From: Devosia sp.
GTDB taxonomy: Bacteria > Pseudomonadota > Alphaproteobacteria > Rhizobiales > Devosiaceae
Length of the DNA: 64,000 nt
Reading direction: 5' to 3'
NCBI GenBank assembly: GCA_016713105.1
Contig: JADJPS010000003.1
Coordinates: 248,001-312,000 of the forward strand
In this document: one piece after another, positions 43,750 through 52,760 of the stretch
Position numbering within the stretch: the stretch's first letter is position 1
Layout: each line of letters opens with the position of its first letter
Position numbers and translations under genes: made by a program
The notes under the pieces: generated by a model
Told to the model about the DNA's origin: nothing
The model's database searches: none
Seen by the model: the letters and a program-made list of their open reading frames with translations, nothing else

Positions 43750-45276
43750 ATGACTGTTGACTCAAGCATTTCCGTTCCACCCGTGCCGGCCGAGGCACGG
43801 CCCGATCGCGCCACGCTGATCGTTTATTTCGGCGCCCTGATTGCCATGTTCATGGCCACCATGGACATGCAGATCGTCGTCACGGCGCTGCCCACCATCG
43901 CCGGCGAGCTGGGCAACCTCCACCTGTTCGGCTGGGTCGGCGCCGCATACCTCCTCTCCACGGCCGCGGTGTCGCCCTTCTATGGCAAGCTCGGCGACAT
44001 GTACGGCCGCAAGCTCGTCGTCATGACCGCCATCGTGCTGTTCCTCATCGGCTCGGCGATCTGCGGCATGGCCTGGTCGATGGAGAGCCTGATCGCCGCG
44101 CGCGTCCTCCAGGGCATTGGCGGCGGCGGCCTGATGGTTTCGGCCTTCGCCATGATCGGCGAGCTGTTCGGGCCGCGCGACCGTGCCAAATACCAGGGCT
44201 ATTCCTCGGCGGTGTTCGCGCTGTCGTCCATTCTCGGACCGGTAGCCGGTGGCTACATCACCGATCTGTTCGGCTGGCGCTGGATCTTCCTCGTCAACCT
44301 GCCGATCGGGCTCGTCGTTTTGGCCGTCATCGGCCTCGCCATGCGCCGCAGGTCCAGCGGCAAGCAGCACAAGGTCGACTATGTCGGCGGGCTGCTGCTG
44401 GCGGTTGCCACCACGTCGATCGTCTACTGGGGCGATCACGTGCTCGAGCCGACCGGGGCGGACCTGTGGACATTCCTGCTTCCCGTCCTCGGCATCGGTA
44501 GCGGCATTGCCTTCGTGCTGGTCGAAAACCGGGCGGCCGAACCGATCATTCCACTGCGGCTGTTCCGGAACCACACCATCTCGCTCGTCACCGGCGTCTC
44601 CCTGATCGCCGGGTCGGTGACGCTGGGGATGTTCTTTTACTTCGCACTCTATCTGCAGACCCTCACCGGCCTCGGGCCGGCCGAGGTCGGCTTCCTGTTC
44701 CTCCCCGCCTCGGCCACCTCGATGGTGATCTCGATGGCCGCCGGCCGCGTCATTGCCGCGACCGGGCGCTACAAGTGGATGCCGGTGGCGGCGATGGCGA
44801 TCGGCGCCGCGCTGATGGTCGGGTTCGTGTTCATCGATTCCCACACCTCGCTGTGGGTACTGGGAGCGATGATGGCGGTCTTCGGCGTCAGCATGGGGCT
44901 GCAGTTCCAGGTGCTGATGGTGGCGATCCAGGCGGCCGCGCCGCTATCCGATATCGGTGCTGCCACCGGCCTCATCACCCAGGCGCGGACCATCGGCGCC
45001 AGTCTCGGCCTCGCCATCAATGGCGCGGTGATGACCTGGGCGCTGACGCAGCAAAGCGCGCTACTGCCCGCAGAGGTGGCGGCGCAGGTGCCGGGCGGAT
45101 TGACCGCGCTCGGCCCGCATCTCGCGACGTCACTGCCGGAGGCTGCGCGCCAGACGGTCCTGGGCCACTACAGTGCCGGGTTCAACGTGATGTTCCTGTG
45201 GGTGGCGGCGCTCTATGCGGTCGCGACGGGACTGACGTTCCTGCTCAGGGACATCCAGATTCCGAAGCGCGGATGA
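43750..45276 (+). CDS. DHA2-family MFS multidrug efflux transporter
   Basis: The start is the ATG at 43750, seven bases after GGAGG, giving 508 residues. It has about 14 membrane spans, the DHA2 topology. Motif D1-like TMDMQIVVTALPTIAGELG near the N terminus, motif A GKLGDMYGRK and motif C GPVAGGYITDLFGWRWIFLVNLPIG are all present. It is EmrB-like and should export toxic compounds using the proton gradient; without an adjacent EmrA-type adaptor it may work alone in the inner membrane. Control by the divergent MarR is likely. Confidence 0.9.
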   Translation: MTVDSSISVPPVPAEARPDRATLIVYFGALIAMFMATMDMQIVVTALPTIAGELGNLHLFGWVGAAYLLSTAAVSPFYGKLGDMYGRKLVVMTAIVLFLIGSAICGMAWSMESLIAARVLQGIGGGGLMVSAFAMIGELFGPRDRAKYQGYSSAVFALSSILGPVAGGYITDLFGWRWIFLVNLPIGLVVLAVIGLAMRRRSSGKQHKVDYVGGLLLAVATTSIVYWGDHVLEPTGADLWTFLLPVLGIGSGIAFVLVENRAAEPIIPLRLFRNHTISLVTGVSLIAGSVTLGMFFYFALYLQTLTGLGPAEVGFLFLPASATSMVISMAAGRVIAATGRYKWMPVAAMAIGAALMVGFVFIDSHTSLWVLGAMMAVFGVSMGLQFQVLMVAIQAAAPLSDIGAATGLITQARTIGASLGLAINGAVMTWALTQQSALLPAEVAAQVPGGLTALGPHLATSLPEAARQTVLGHYSAGFNVMFLWVAALYAVATGLTFLLRDIQIPKRG

Positions 45277-45339
45277 ACTCAAACCGGGGCCCGGCGGGCG
45301 ATTGCCGGCCCCTTTCTGAGCGTCGATGAACGGATTCGG

Positions 45340-45876
45340 TCAGCCTTCGCGGGCGCGTTCGAGCAGGCGCTTGCAATCGAGCAGTTCGCGCAGCACGTCG
45401 GAGAGCCTCTCGCGGTCGGCCGACGTCAATCCGGCCGGGCGCACGGCTGGCACGGCAGCGGGTGCGGACCCCGGCGGAGCCGGACGCAGATTGGGCAGCT
45501 GGAAACGCGGCTTGCTTCCGGCGGGAGGCGACGGAACCGGGGACGGCGCATCGAACACCGGTTCGTCGTCGTCGGGTTGCGGCGCCGGCAACTGGTCGAG
45601 CGGCTTGCCCTCCCCGATGGCGATGACGTGACGGATGCCCTGATCCTTGAGGATGCGCTGTACGCCCTTGATGGTGAAGCCCTGGTCGTAGAGCAGATGC
45701 CGGATACCCTTGAGCAGCAGCACATCTTCCGGGCGGTAGTAGCGCCGCCCGCCGCCGCGCTTCAGCGGCTTGATGGTGGAGAAGCGAGTCTCCCAGAAGC
45801 GCAGGACGTGCTGCGGCAGATCCAGCTCTTCGGCTGCTTCCGAGATGGTGCGAAACGCGTCTGGAGACTTGTCCAA
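45340..45876 (-). CDS. MerR-family transcriptional regulator
   Basis: The 178-residue protein starts with TTG (Met-Asp-Lys-Ser-Pro). The N-terminal winged helix (TISEAAEELDLPQHVLRFWETRF...RGGGRRYYRPEDV) is followed by a helix and a Pro-rich, low-complexity C terminus. No Cys metal site is present. This gene sits next to ihfA in most alphaproteobacteria; its regulatory target is unknown. The stop of ihfA lies 28 bases upstream. Confidence 0.88.
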   Translation of the reverse strand: MDKSPDAFRTISEAAEELDLPQHVLRFWETRFSTIKPLKRGGGRRYYRPEDVLLLKGIRHLLYDQGFTIKGVQRILKDQGIRHVIAIGEGKPLDQLPAPQPDDDEPVFDAPSPVPSPPAGSKPRFQLPNLRPAPPGSAPAAVPAVRPAGLTSADRERLSDVLRELLDCKRLLERAREG

Positions 45877-45904
45877 CAGGACTCACCCGAAGCTGGAAAG
45901 ACTC

Positions 45905-46216
45905 TTATTTTCCAGATCGGACCATAGATTTGTTGATCTTGGATTTCAACACGTTGCTGGGCTTGAACACCAAAACCTGCCGCGGCAGGATCGGGACTTC
46001 CTCGCCGGTCTTGGGGTTGCGGCCGATGCGCTGGTTCTTCGAGCGCACCTGGAACGAGCCGAAGGATGAAAGCTTGACGTTCTGCCCGGCGACCAGCGCG
46101 TCGCCGATCAGGTCCAGAACGCGCTCCACCAGTTCGGCGGATTCGGTGCGCGACAGCCCCACCGCCTCGTACACCGCTTCCGCCAGATCGGCGCGAGTCA
46201 CCGTCTTCTGAGTCAT
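45905..46216 (-). CDS. ihfA: Integration host factor alpha subunit
   Basis: The 103-residue protein, from the ATG at 46214-46216 with GGAGG upstream, is a HU/IHF fold with the dimer helix ADLAEAVYEAVGLS and DNA-binding arm LSSFGSFQVRSKNQRIGRNPKTGEE. The arm and order of genes (plsX-fabH-ihfA-merR) identify the alpha subunit. IHF bends DNA in recombination, replication and sigma-54 transcription. Confidence 0.95.
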   Translation of the reverse strand: MTQKTVTRADLAEAVYEAVGLSRTESAELVERVLDLIGDALVAGQNVKLSSFGSFQVRSKNQRIGRNPKTGEEVPILPRQVLVFKPSNVLKSKINKSMVRSGK

Positions 46217-46291
46217 GTGCCGTCCCCCCTCCGTTGTTGCCTCACCGGACCGTGTCCGCCAGGCGCCCCCACCTACGGATTGACAAAGATT

Positions 46292-46310
46292 AGCCCGCTG
46301 CTGCCGGGCT
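46292..46310 (-). terminator. Weak hairpin between fabH and ihfA
   Basis: The transcript has AGCCCG-GCAGCAG-CGGGCT, a 6-bp stem with a 7-base loop followed by AATCTTTG. It may partly terminate the fabH message before ihfA. The short U-rich tail makes it a weak candidate. Confidence 0.35.
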
Positions 46311-46400
46311 GGCAATCTGACTTAACTATCAAAGACTAGCGACGTTTGCGACGAACCGGTGACCACCTCTTGAACAGCGGTCGAGTCGAGTATTGCGCGG

Positions 46401-47369
46401 CTACCAGCGGATCAGCGAGGCGCCCCAGGTGAAGCCGCCGCCCATCGCCTCGATCATCACCAGGTCGCCGCGCTTGATGCGGCCGTCGGCAACGGCGGTG
46501 TTGAGGGCCAGCGGCACCGAGGCCGCCGAGGTATTGGCGTGGCGATCAACGGTGACCACGACCTTCTCGGGCGGCAAGCCGAGCTTGACGCCGGCGCCGT
46601 CGATGATGCGCTTGTTGGCCTGGTGCGGCACGAACCAGTCGAGGTCGTCGATGGTGTGGCCGGTATCCTCGAGCACCTTGTAGACCACGTCGGTGATCAT
46701 GCCGACGGCGTGCTTGAAGACCTCCTTGCCCTCCATGCGGATGTGCCCCATCGAGCGGGTCGAGGACGGCCCGCCATCGGTGTAGAGCTTGTTCCAGAAG
46801 TGGCCGTCGGAACGCAAGGCCGTCGCCAGGACGCCGCGGTCCTCGCCGGGCTTGCCTAGTTCCATCACTGCTGCCCCTGCCCCGTCGCCGAACAGCACGC
46901 AGGTGGTACGGTCATCCCAGTCGAGGATGCGGGAGGCGGTCTCGGCGCCGATGACCAGGGCGCGCTTGCCGAGGCCGTTCTTGAGATATGAATCCGCGGT
47001 GGCGACGGCATAGACGAAGCCGGAGCAGACCGCCTGGATGTCGAAGGCGGCGCCGTGATGCATGCCGAGCTTCTGCTGGACCACCGCGGCCGTCGCCGGA
47101 AAGGTCATGTCAGGCGTGGTCGTGGCGACGATGATGAGATCGACGTCGCCAATCTCGAGACCGGCATTTTCCATCGCCTTCCGCCCCGCGGCGGCGGCGA
47201 GATCGGAGGTATTTTCGCCCTCGGCCGCGATGTGGCGCTGGCGGATACCGGTGCGCTGCACGATCCACTCGTCCGAAGTGTCCACGGTCCTCGCCAGTTC
47301 CTCGTTGCCGAGAATGCGTGCGGGCAGGTACGCGCCCACGCTGCGGATGATCGTCTTCTTGTCGCTCAC
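46401..47369 (-). CDS. fabH: 3-oxoacyl-ACP synthase III
   Basis: The 322-residue protein starts with GTG overlapping the plsX stop (GTGA). It has the complete catalytic triad: Cys in QAVCSGFVYA, His in FVPHQANKRI and Asn in NTSAASVPLAL. It condenses acetyl-CoA with malonyl-ACP to begin fatty-acid synthesis. The partner order with plsX is conserved. Confidence 0.97.
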   Translation of the reverse strand: MSDKKTIIRSVGAYLPARILGNEELARTVDTSDEWIVQRTGIRQRHIAAEGENTSDLAAAAGRKAMENAGLEIGDVDLIIVATTTPDMTFPATAAVVQQKLGMHHGAAFDIQAVCSGFVYAVATADSYLKNGLGKRALVIGAETASRILDWDDRTTCVLFGDGAGAAVMELGKPGEDRGVLATALRSDGHFWNKLYTDGGPSSTRSMGHIRMEGKEVFKHAVGMITDVVYKVLEDTGHTIDDLDWFVPHQANKRIIDGAGVKLGLPPEKVVVTVDRHANTSAASVPLALNTAVADGRIKRGDLVMIEAMGGGFTWGASLIRW

Positions 47370-48442
47370 GCGGATTTGGCCTCGGGTTCGGGTGCGACGG
47401 GAACAACCGGCGCCGCATTGAGAGTGGGGAAACGGCGCATGCCTTCGGCGATCTTGTCCATGACCCGGTTACGGGCCATTTCGTAGGCAAGACCGAGGGC
47501 ACCCTTGAAGCCGATCTCGTCAGTGCCGCCATGGCTCTTGATGACGATGCCGTTGAGCCCCAGGAAGACGCCACCATTGATGTTGCGCGGATCGAGCTTG
47601 CGCTTCAATGCCTGCAGCGCCTGGCCGGCGATGGCGGCGCCGAGCATGGACATCATGTCGGCCTTGAGCGCATCGCGGATATAGGTGCCGACCTGGCGCG
47701 CCGTGCCCTCGGCGGTCTTCAGCGCGATGTTGCCGGCAAAGCCCTCGGTAACGACGACATCCACGGTACCCTTGCCGATGTCGTCGCCCTCGACAAAGCC
47801 GTGGTAGACAAAGCCCTCGCCGCTTGCCGCATGGAGAATGCGCGCGGCTTCCTTCACCTCGTCGTGGCCCTTCATTTCCTCGGTGCCGACATTGAGCAGG
47901 CCAACCGTGGGCAGTTCCTGGTCGAACAGGGCGCGGGCGAGCGCCGCGCCGAGGATGGAGAAGTCGGTGAGTTGCTTGGCGTCGCCGCCGACGGTGGCAC
48001 CGACGTCGAGCACGATGATGTCGGTCCGCAAGGTCGGCCAGATGGCGGCGATGGCGGGCCGCGAGATGCCCTCGATGGGCCTCAGGCAGAAGGTCGCCAT
48101 GGCCATCAGCGCACCGGTATTGCCGCCCGAGATGGCGACGTCGGCGGCCCCGTCCTTGACGGACTGGATGGCGTTCCACATCGAGGAGTTGCCGCGCCCC
48201 TTGCGCAACGCCTGCGACGGCTTCTCGTCCATCGATATGACGGTATCACAGTGCACGATCGTCGAGATCGGCTTGAGTTCGGGGAACCGGGCGATCAGTG
48301 GCGCCAGATCGCCCTCGCGGCCATGGAAGATGTAGCTGGTGTTCTTGCGTTCCCGCCAGAACAGGCTTGCGCCCTCCACCGCCACTTGGGGGCCCTTGTC
48401 GCCGCCCATGGCGTCTACCGAAATCCGGATGGTGTCACTCAT
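47366..48442 (-). CDS. plsX: Phosphate acyltransferase
   Basis: The 358-residue protein opens with ISVDAMGGDKGPQVAVEGA and has DVGATVGGDAKQLTDFSILGAAL and the VVTEGFAGNIALKTAEG motif. PlsX makes acyl-phosphate from acyl-ACP for phospholipid synthesis through PlsY. It is coupled to fabH by overlap and lies 73 bases downstream of the DUF177 gene. The rpmF gene that often precedes plsX in other bacteria is not here. Confidence 0.97.
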   Translation of the reverse strand: MSDTIRISVDAMGGDKGPQVAVEGASLFWRERKNTSYIFHGREGDLAPLIARFPELKPISTIVHCDTVISMDEKPSQALRKGRGNSSMWNAIQSVKDGAADVAISGGNTGALMAMATFCLRPIEGISRPAIAAIWPTLRTDIIVLDVGATVGGDAKQLTDFSILGAALARALFDQELPTVGLLNVGTEEMKGHDEVKEAARILHAASGEGFVYHGFVEGDDIGKGTVDVVVTEGFAGNIALKTAEGTARQVGTYIRDALKADMMSMLGAAIAGQALQALKRKLDPRNINGGVFLGLNGIVIKSHGGTDEIGFKGALGLAYEMARNRVMDKIAEGMRRFPTLNAAPVVPVAPEPEAKSA

Positions 48443-48515
48443 CGCCCGTCCAGCCCGCCAAAAGGGGGCGCAGCCAAGATAATCATTCGCCTACGTGGCG
48501 CAAGCCCAACGCCGA

Positions 48516-49067
48516 TCAGCCCTTGTCCTCGGGCAGTTTCAGCGCCTTGAGGCCGGCAAAGGGCAGTTCGTCCTCGGTGTCGTCGTCACCGATCTCGCCC
48601 AGCGACTCACCCTCGGCCCGCGGATAGGGATCGATGGCAAGCGCCAGCGTTTCGACGATCAGGTCCGTCAGGTCGGCCTCGTTGCCGTCGAAGTGATCCG
48701 GAATCTCCTCGTGCTCGAGGTCGACGAAGACCTCGGCATTGGCCGGACCCGCGAAGGCCTTCTCGACACCGGGCAGGAAGACGCGATCGATCGCTTCCTC
48801 GATCTCCTGCAGCACGGGCTCGAGCGAGATGACGCTGGGCTGCACCACAAGGGCCGCCAGCCGACCGGTGACGCGGATGCCGCCGCGGAATCGCACGGCG
48901 TTGAGCCTGACGGCGAGCCGGTCCACGGCGGTGATCCCGAGGTCCGCGGCGATGGCCTCGCGCTCCGGGCGGTCGACGACCAGATCGAGGTCGCGCCCCG
49001 CCGCCGGCATCGAATCGAGCCGGATGGCGGCGTCCGGAATGCGGAAGTGCTGGCGCGAGCGGGTCAT
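48516..49067 (-). CDS. DUF177 (YceD) family protein
   Basis: The 183-residue protein has the YceD core: an RFRGGIRVTGRLAALVVQPSV segment where the canonical two-Cys pattern is absent, and the acidic D-L-T-D-L-I-V-E-T-L-A-L-A-I-D-P-Y-P motif at the end. In plants and bacteria, relatives affect 23S rRNA processing and large-subunit assembly. It overlaps the upstream bc1-chaperone gene by four bases and precedes plsX, as is usual. Confidence 0.88.
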   Translation of the reverse strand: MTRSRQHFRIPDAAIRLDSMPAAGRDLDLVVDRPEREAIAADLGITAVDRLAVRLNAVRFRGGIRVTGRLAALVVQPSVISLEPVLQEIEEAIDRVFLPGVEKAFAGPANAEVFVDLEHEEIPDHFDGNEADLTDLIVETLALAIDPYPRAEGESLGEIGDDDTEDELPFAGLKALKLPEDKG

Positions 49068-49588
49068 GTGGCCCCCACCATCTCGATCCGGCCAGCGGCG
49101 ATCGCAGCCGTCGGCTGGTTCGCGATGGCGGCCGACTGGGCCTCGAGATAGGCCGCCAGGCGGTCGACGGACGCCGATTCGTCGCCGTCAAACAGGTTGC
49201 GGCGCAGGACCGCCTCCAGCCCGGCGCGATCGCCGCGATCGAGGGCCTCGTTCACGGCGGTCAACAGCCCGAAGAACAGGTTGCCCATGTTGCGGATCTT
49301 CTTGGGAACGGCGAGGTCCCCTGCCCCCATCTCTCGCAGTGAGCGATCCATGTCCCTGAAGAACAGGTCGAACACCGCCTGGCTGAAGTCTGCGCTCGAC
49401 CGCCCCTCGCCGCGCATGCGGCGGAACAGCAGCGCCATGTGCAGCGAAATCATGTCGAAACGGCCGGTGACCGTGTCGGGCACGCCCCATTCCGCGTAGA
49501 ATAGCGGTCGCCGGGATTGCGCCACAATGGCACGATAGATCGCATAAACCGCTTCAGCGTCTGGGCTTTTCTTGAACAGTTTCAACAT
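49064..49588 (-). CDS. Ubiquinol-cytochrome c chaperone (CBP3-like) family protein
   Basis: The 174-residue protein begins with an MLKLFKK start and has the family motifs VYAIYRAIVAQSRRPLFYAEWGVPDTVTGRFDMISLH and a RDMDRSLREMGAGDLAVPKKIRNM segment. The mitochondrial homologue CBP3 helps cytochrome b maturation for complex III; the bacterial role is inferred. It overlaps DUF177 (ATGA). Confidence 0.9.
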   Translation of the reverse strand: MLKLFKKSPDAEAVYAIYRAIVAQSRRPLFYAEWGVPDTVTGRFDMISLHMALLFRRMRGEGRSSADFSQAVFDLFFRDMDRSLREMGAGDLAVPKKIRNMGNLFFGLLTAVNEALDRGDRAGLEAVLRRNLFDGDESASVDRLAAYLEAQSAAIANQPTAAIAAGRIEMVGAT

Positions 49589-49665
49589 CGTCGGTCGCGC
49601 TCCGGGGCAGTTCGGAGGTGGGGGCGAAGGGCTCGGGCGGGGTGAGGCTTCGGACCAAGCCAGCT

Positions 49666-49686
49666 TGCCAGACCAAGGGTCTGGCA
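49666..49686. promoter_or_regulatory. Perfect 9-bp hairpin upstream of bamE
   Basis: TGCCAGACC-AAG-GGTCTGGCA is a perfect inverted repeat between the divergent bc1-chaperone and bamE genes, about 67 bases before the bamE start. It may be a leader hairpin or an operator. Confidence 0.5.
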
Positions 49687-49752
49687 GCTAAACAGTCCCG
49701 CGGCCGGCCACGGCCGTGGTAATAGTCGACCAGGATCGGGAAAGTCAAACTG

Positions 49753-50202
49753 ATGCCCTTGCGCACCGTCTTCCGCCGCACCTTCCCGATCATTGCGGCC
49801 CTGCTGCTCGGTGCCTCGCTGAGCGGCTGCAACAGCGGGCTGAGCCTGTCGCAGTCGAAGGCGCGTGGGTACGAAATCTCCGAAGACGCGGTGATGCAGA
49901 TCCGTCCAGGCCAGAGCGCCGCCCTGGTCACCGCGGTGCTGGGTTCCCCCCAGGCAACGAACAATTTCGGCTCCGAGAGCGCCTGGTACTATATCGGCGA
50001 GAAAGTGCAGCAGACCGCGTTCGGCATGGAACTGAGCAAGGAACGCACCGTCCTGGCCGTCTACTTCGACAAGAACAACAAGGTGCTCGATACCGAACGG
50101 CTGGGCGTCAAGGACGGCAAGGTGTTCAACATCGAGAGCCGCCGCACGCCGTCCTACGGGCAGGACCGGAGCTTCATCGAGTCGATCATCTCCTCGTTCT
50201 GA
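49753..50202 (+). CDS. bamE: Outer membrane assembly lipoprotein BamE
   Basis: The 149-residue lipoprotein has the lipobox Leu-Ser-Gly-Cys near residue 26 and the SmpA/OmlA fold motif IRPGQSAALVTAVLGSPQAT...SAWYYIGEKV. BamE is part of the BAM complex that folds beta-barrel proteins into the outer membrane. It is divergent from the bc1 chaperone. Confidence 0.93.
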   Translation: MPLRTVFRRTFPIIAALLLGASLSGCNSGLSLSQSKARGYEISEDAVMQIRPGQSAALVTAVLGSPQATNNFGSESAWYYIGEKVQQTAFGMELSKERTVLAVYFDKNNKVLDTERLGVKDGKVFNIESRRTPSYGQDRSFIESIISSF

Positions 50203-50232
50203 GCGGCGCCCGAGCGGTAGTGGCACGCTCGC

Positions 50233-50258
50233 GTGGTTCGACCGGCTCAGCACGAAGG
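50233..50258. repeat. Intergenic repeat of the TTCGAC-GCTCA type
   Basis: GTGGTTCGACCGGCTCAGCACGAAGG, a degraded copy of a palindrome (consensus like CCTCGTGGTTCGAC...CACGAGG) that is common between genes in alphaproteobacteria; related copies are at 52644 and 52721. Confidence 0.5.
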
Positions 50259-50338
50259 CCGACCAGCGGGATGACGCGGGCTGTCGAGCAGCCGGCGCGA
50301 GCTGCATTCGGCACAGGCCCGCCCCGGCGCGCGCGCGG

Positions 50339-51544
50339 TTACAGCGGCCGCTTCTTTCGCGTCATCGAGAAGCCGAGCGCCAGGATGCCGGCGGTGGCGA
50401 CGGGGATGGCAAGGATGTTGATCGACTGCCAGCCGATGGTCTGCAGCAGCAGGCCGGAGCCGATCGAGGCCACCGCCATGGTGCCGAACACCACCTGCTC
50501 GTTGAGACCCTGCACACGCGCCGCCTCCTCCGGCCGATAGGCTTCGGAGAGCATGGTGGTCGAGGCGATGAAGCCGAAATTCCAGCCAATGCCCAGCAGA
50601 ACCATCGAGATGTCGAAGTGGATCGTGGTGATGCCGTGCAGGTTGATGCCGGCGGAGACGATGATCAGCAGCAGCCCCAGCGCGGCGGTGACCTCGGCCC
50701 CGATTCGCTTGATGATCGTGCCGGTGACGAAGCTCGGGGCGAACATGGCGACGATGTGCCACTGGATGGCGAAGGCGGCCGCCTCGGTCGTGTGACCACA
50801 GACGAACACCATGGCGAGGGGCGCGGCCACCATCACCAGCACCATCAGCGCATAGCTGACCGCCGAGGCGATCCTCGGCACGACAATCTCGGGCGAGCGC
50901 AGCAGCACCGCCAGAGGGCGGCCGCCCTTGCGCTCCGCCGCGTCCCTGATGGTGGGCGCCAGCCGCGTCTGGCTCAGGATGCCGATGGCAACGAGCCCCA
51001 GCATGGCCATGACCACATAGGTGGCCGTGAAGGTGTGGCCGGGCACCAGATCCTTGCTGAGTGCGCTCAGTTGCGGACCGATGAAACCCGACAGAACGCC
51101 GCCGAACAGCACCCAAGAAATGGCGGTCGACTTCATCGCCGGCGGTACGCTGTCGGCGGCCGCGAAGCGATACTGGTTGGCGAAGGCGGCGGTGGCGCCG
51201 ATGATGGCGAGCGCAAAGCAGAACAGCCAGAACAGGCTCAGCCAGGCGGCGAGGCCGGCGAGCAGCGCGGCGGGAATGGCGATGGCGACGCCGAAGATGA
51301 AGGCCTCCCGACGTCCCCAGGAGTGGATCAGCCAGGCCGCAGGTCCGGTGGCAAGCGCGGTGCCGATGATCATCATAGTGACCGGCAGCGTGGCAAAGGA
51401 CTTGTCGGCGATCATGCCGGCGCCGGTGAGCGCGGCCACCGACATCAGGATGGCCTGGTTCGATCCGACGATCGCCTGCGAGGCGGAGAGCAGTGCGATA
51501 CTGCGCAGAGGTGAGCCGACCGGAGTGGCAGCGCGCTGGTCCAT
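50339..51544 (-). CDS. MFS transporter
   Basis: The 401-residue protein has about 12 membrane spans. N-terminal LLSASQAIVGSNQAILMSVAALTGAGM and the IHSWGRREAFIFG loop are typical of a YfkF/unclassified MFS group seen as neighbours of housekeeping genes. The second half contains KRIGAEV as the degraded motif A repeat. The substrate is unknown. It is 9 bases downstream of nusB on the same strand, so it is probably expressed with it. Confidence 0.85.
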   Translation of the reverse strand: MDQRAATPVGSPLRSIALLSASQAIVGSNQAILMSVAALTGAGMIADKSFATLPVTMMIIGTALATGPAAWLIHSWGRREAFIFGVAIAIPAALLAGLAAWLSLFWLFCFALAIIGATAAFANQYRFAAADSVPPAMKSTAISWVLFGGVLSGFIGPQLSALSKDLVPGHTFTATYVVMAMLGLVAIGILSQTRLAPTIRDAAERKGGRPLAVLLRSPEIVVPRIASAVSYALMVLVMVAAPLAMVFVCGHTTEAAAFAIQWHIVAMFAPSFVTGTIIKRIGAEVTAALGLLLIIVSAGINLHGITTIHFDISMVLLGIGWNFGFIASTTMLSEAYRPEEAARVQGLNEQVVFGTMAVASIGSGLLLQTIGWQSINILAIPVATAGILALGFSMTRKKRPL

Positions 51545-51553
51545 TGCGGGCTC

Positions 51554-52054
51554 CTAGCGGGCCTTGCCCGGATCGTTGTCGCGGCCGGCAGCCCGGGCCA
51601 CCTGGTCGAGCACGCCATTGACCATCTTGGCGGCGTCATCCTGGTAGAAGGCCTTGGCGACATCGACATACTCGGTGATGACGACGCGCGAGGGGATGTC
51701 GCGGCGGCGCAGCAGCTCGAAGGTGGCGGCGCGCAGGATGGCCCGGAGCGTCGCGTCGATGCGGCCCATCGGCCAGCCTTCGACCAGCGCGGCATCGACG
51801 GCGGGGTCGATCTCGAGCTGCGACTTGATGACGCCGGAAACGATCTGGCGGAAGAAGTCGGCATCGGCGGGGAGATACTCCTCGCCCTCGATCTCGCGTC
51901 CGAGGTGGACGGCGCTGAACTGGCTCAGCGTATCCTCGAGGCTCTGGCGCCCGACATCCATCTGATAGAGAGCCTGCACCGCGGCAAGGCGCGCGGCGCC
52001 GCGCTGGTTGGCAGACTTGGGAGCAGCGGGGTCGCGCGGCTTGGGCTGGGCCAT
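51554..52054 (-). CDS. nusB: Transcription antitermination factor NusB
   Basis: The 166-residue protein has the all-helical NusB pattern: RGAARLAAVQALYQMDV, LRAILRAATFELL and VVITEYVDVAKAFYQDDAAKMVNGVLD. It binds boxA RNA with NusE for rRNA antitermination. The usual ribH neighbour is missing; nrdR lies 79 bases upstream. Confidence 0.95.
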   Translation of the reverse strand: MAQPKPRDPAAPKSANQRGAARLAAVQALYQMDVGRQSLEDTLSQFSAVHLGREIEGEEYLPADADFFRQIVSGVIKSQLEIDPAVDAALVEGWPMGRIDATLRAILRAATFELLRRRDIPSRVVITEYVDVAKAFYQDDAAKMVNGVLDQVARAAGRDNDPGKAR

Positions 52055-52133
52055 GGGGAAGTGCTTCAGGTTTCGCCGGCAGCCGGCGGGATCGGTTCAC
52101 TCGGATTAGCCAGTGCGGCGGGCAACCGCAACG

Positions 52134-52616
52134 CTAATCGTCGCCGTCGCTCTGGGCCGCGCGCTGGTCGTCGCCCAACTCGGTGAGGAAGGACCGGAAA
52201 TCGTCAGCGGCGGAGAAGTTCTTGTAGACCGAGGCGAAGCGGACGAAGGCGACGGCGTCGAGGTTCTTCAGCCCCTCCATGACGATCTCGCCGATCTGGT
52301 CGGAGGTAACCTCGGTATCGCCCAGGCTCTCGAGCTGGCGGACGACGCCGGAAATCATGCGCTCGACACGCTCGGGCTCGACGTCGCGCTTTCTCAGCGC
52401 GGTATTGACCGAGCGGGCCAGCTTGTCGCGGTCGAAGGGGACGCGACGGCCGGACTTCTTGATCACCGTCAGTTCGCGCAATTGCACCCGCTCGAAGGTG
52501 GTGAAGCGACCACCGCAGGAGGGGCAGATGCGGCGACGGCGGATGGCGTTCGAATCCTCGGTCGGCCGGCTGTCCTTGACCTGCGTATCGTCGTTTCCGC
52601 AATAGGGGCAGCGCAT
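52134..52616 (-). CDS. nrdR: Transcriptional repressor NrdR
   Basis: The 160-residue protein starts with Met-Arg-Cys-Pro-Tyr-Cys. The zinc ribbon has Cys3/Cys6 and Cys31/Cys34 (ICPSCGGRF), followed by the ATP-cone domain (RELTVIKKSGRRVPFDRDKL). NrdR senses dATP/ATP and represses ribonucleotide reductase genes. The order glyA-nrdR-nusB is like many alphaproteobacteria except that ribD, ribE and ribH, often between nrdR and nusB, are absent. Confidence 0.95.
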   Translation of the reverse strand: MRCPYCGNDDTQVKDSRPTEDSNAIRRRRICPSCGGRFTTFERVQLRELTVIKKSGRRVPFDRDKLARSVNTALRKRDVEPERVERMISGVVRQLESLGDTEVTSDQIGEIVMEGLKNLDAVAFVRFASVYKNFSAADDFRSFLTELGDDQRAAQSDGDD

Positions 52617-52643
52617 CAGATCCTCATCGGCCGGCTCGCCCGA

Positions 52644-52672
52644 CCTCGTGGTTCGACAGTTTTGCCACGAGG
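52644..52672. repeat. Intergenic palindrome, CCTCGTGG family
   Basis: CCTCGTGG (52644-52651) and CCACGAGG (52665-52672) are perfect 8-bp arms around TTCGACAGTTTTG. It lies between glyA and nrdR. Confidence 0.65.
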
Positions 52673-52720
52673 TCTCCGATGGTGGCAGATTTCCGGCGAG
52701 GTTCCGCACGGCAGGCCGGA

Positions 52721-52753
52721 GCCCTCACCCTGCGCCTGTCGAAGGGCGAGGGC
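52721..52753. repeat. Intergenic palindrome just after glyA
   Basis: GCCCTC (52721-52726) and GAGGGC (52748-52753) enclose an inner CCCTGCG...TCGAAGGG element. On the minus strand it reads CCCTTCGACAGGC..., a dispersed repeat known from many proteobacteria. It starts 8 bases after the glyA stop and may help end transcription. Confidence 0.6.
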
Positions 52754-52760
52754 GGTGCGC

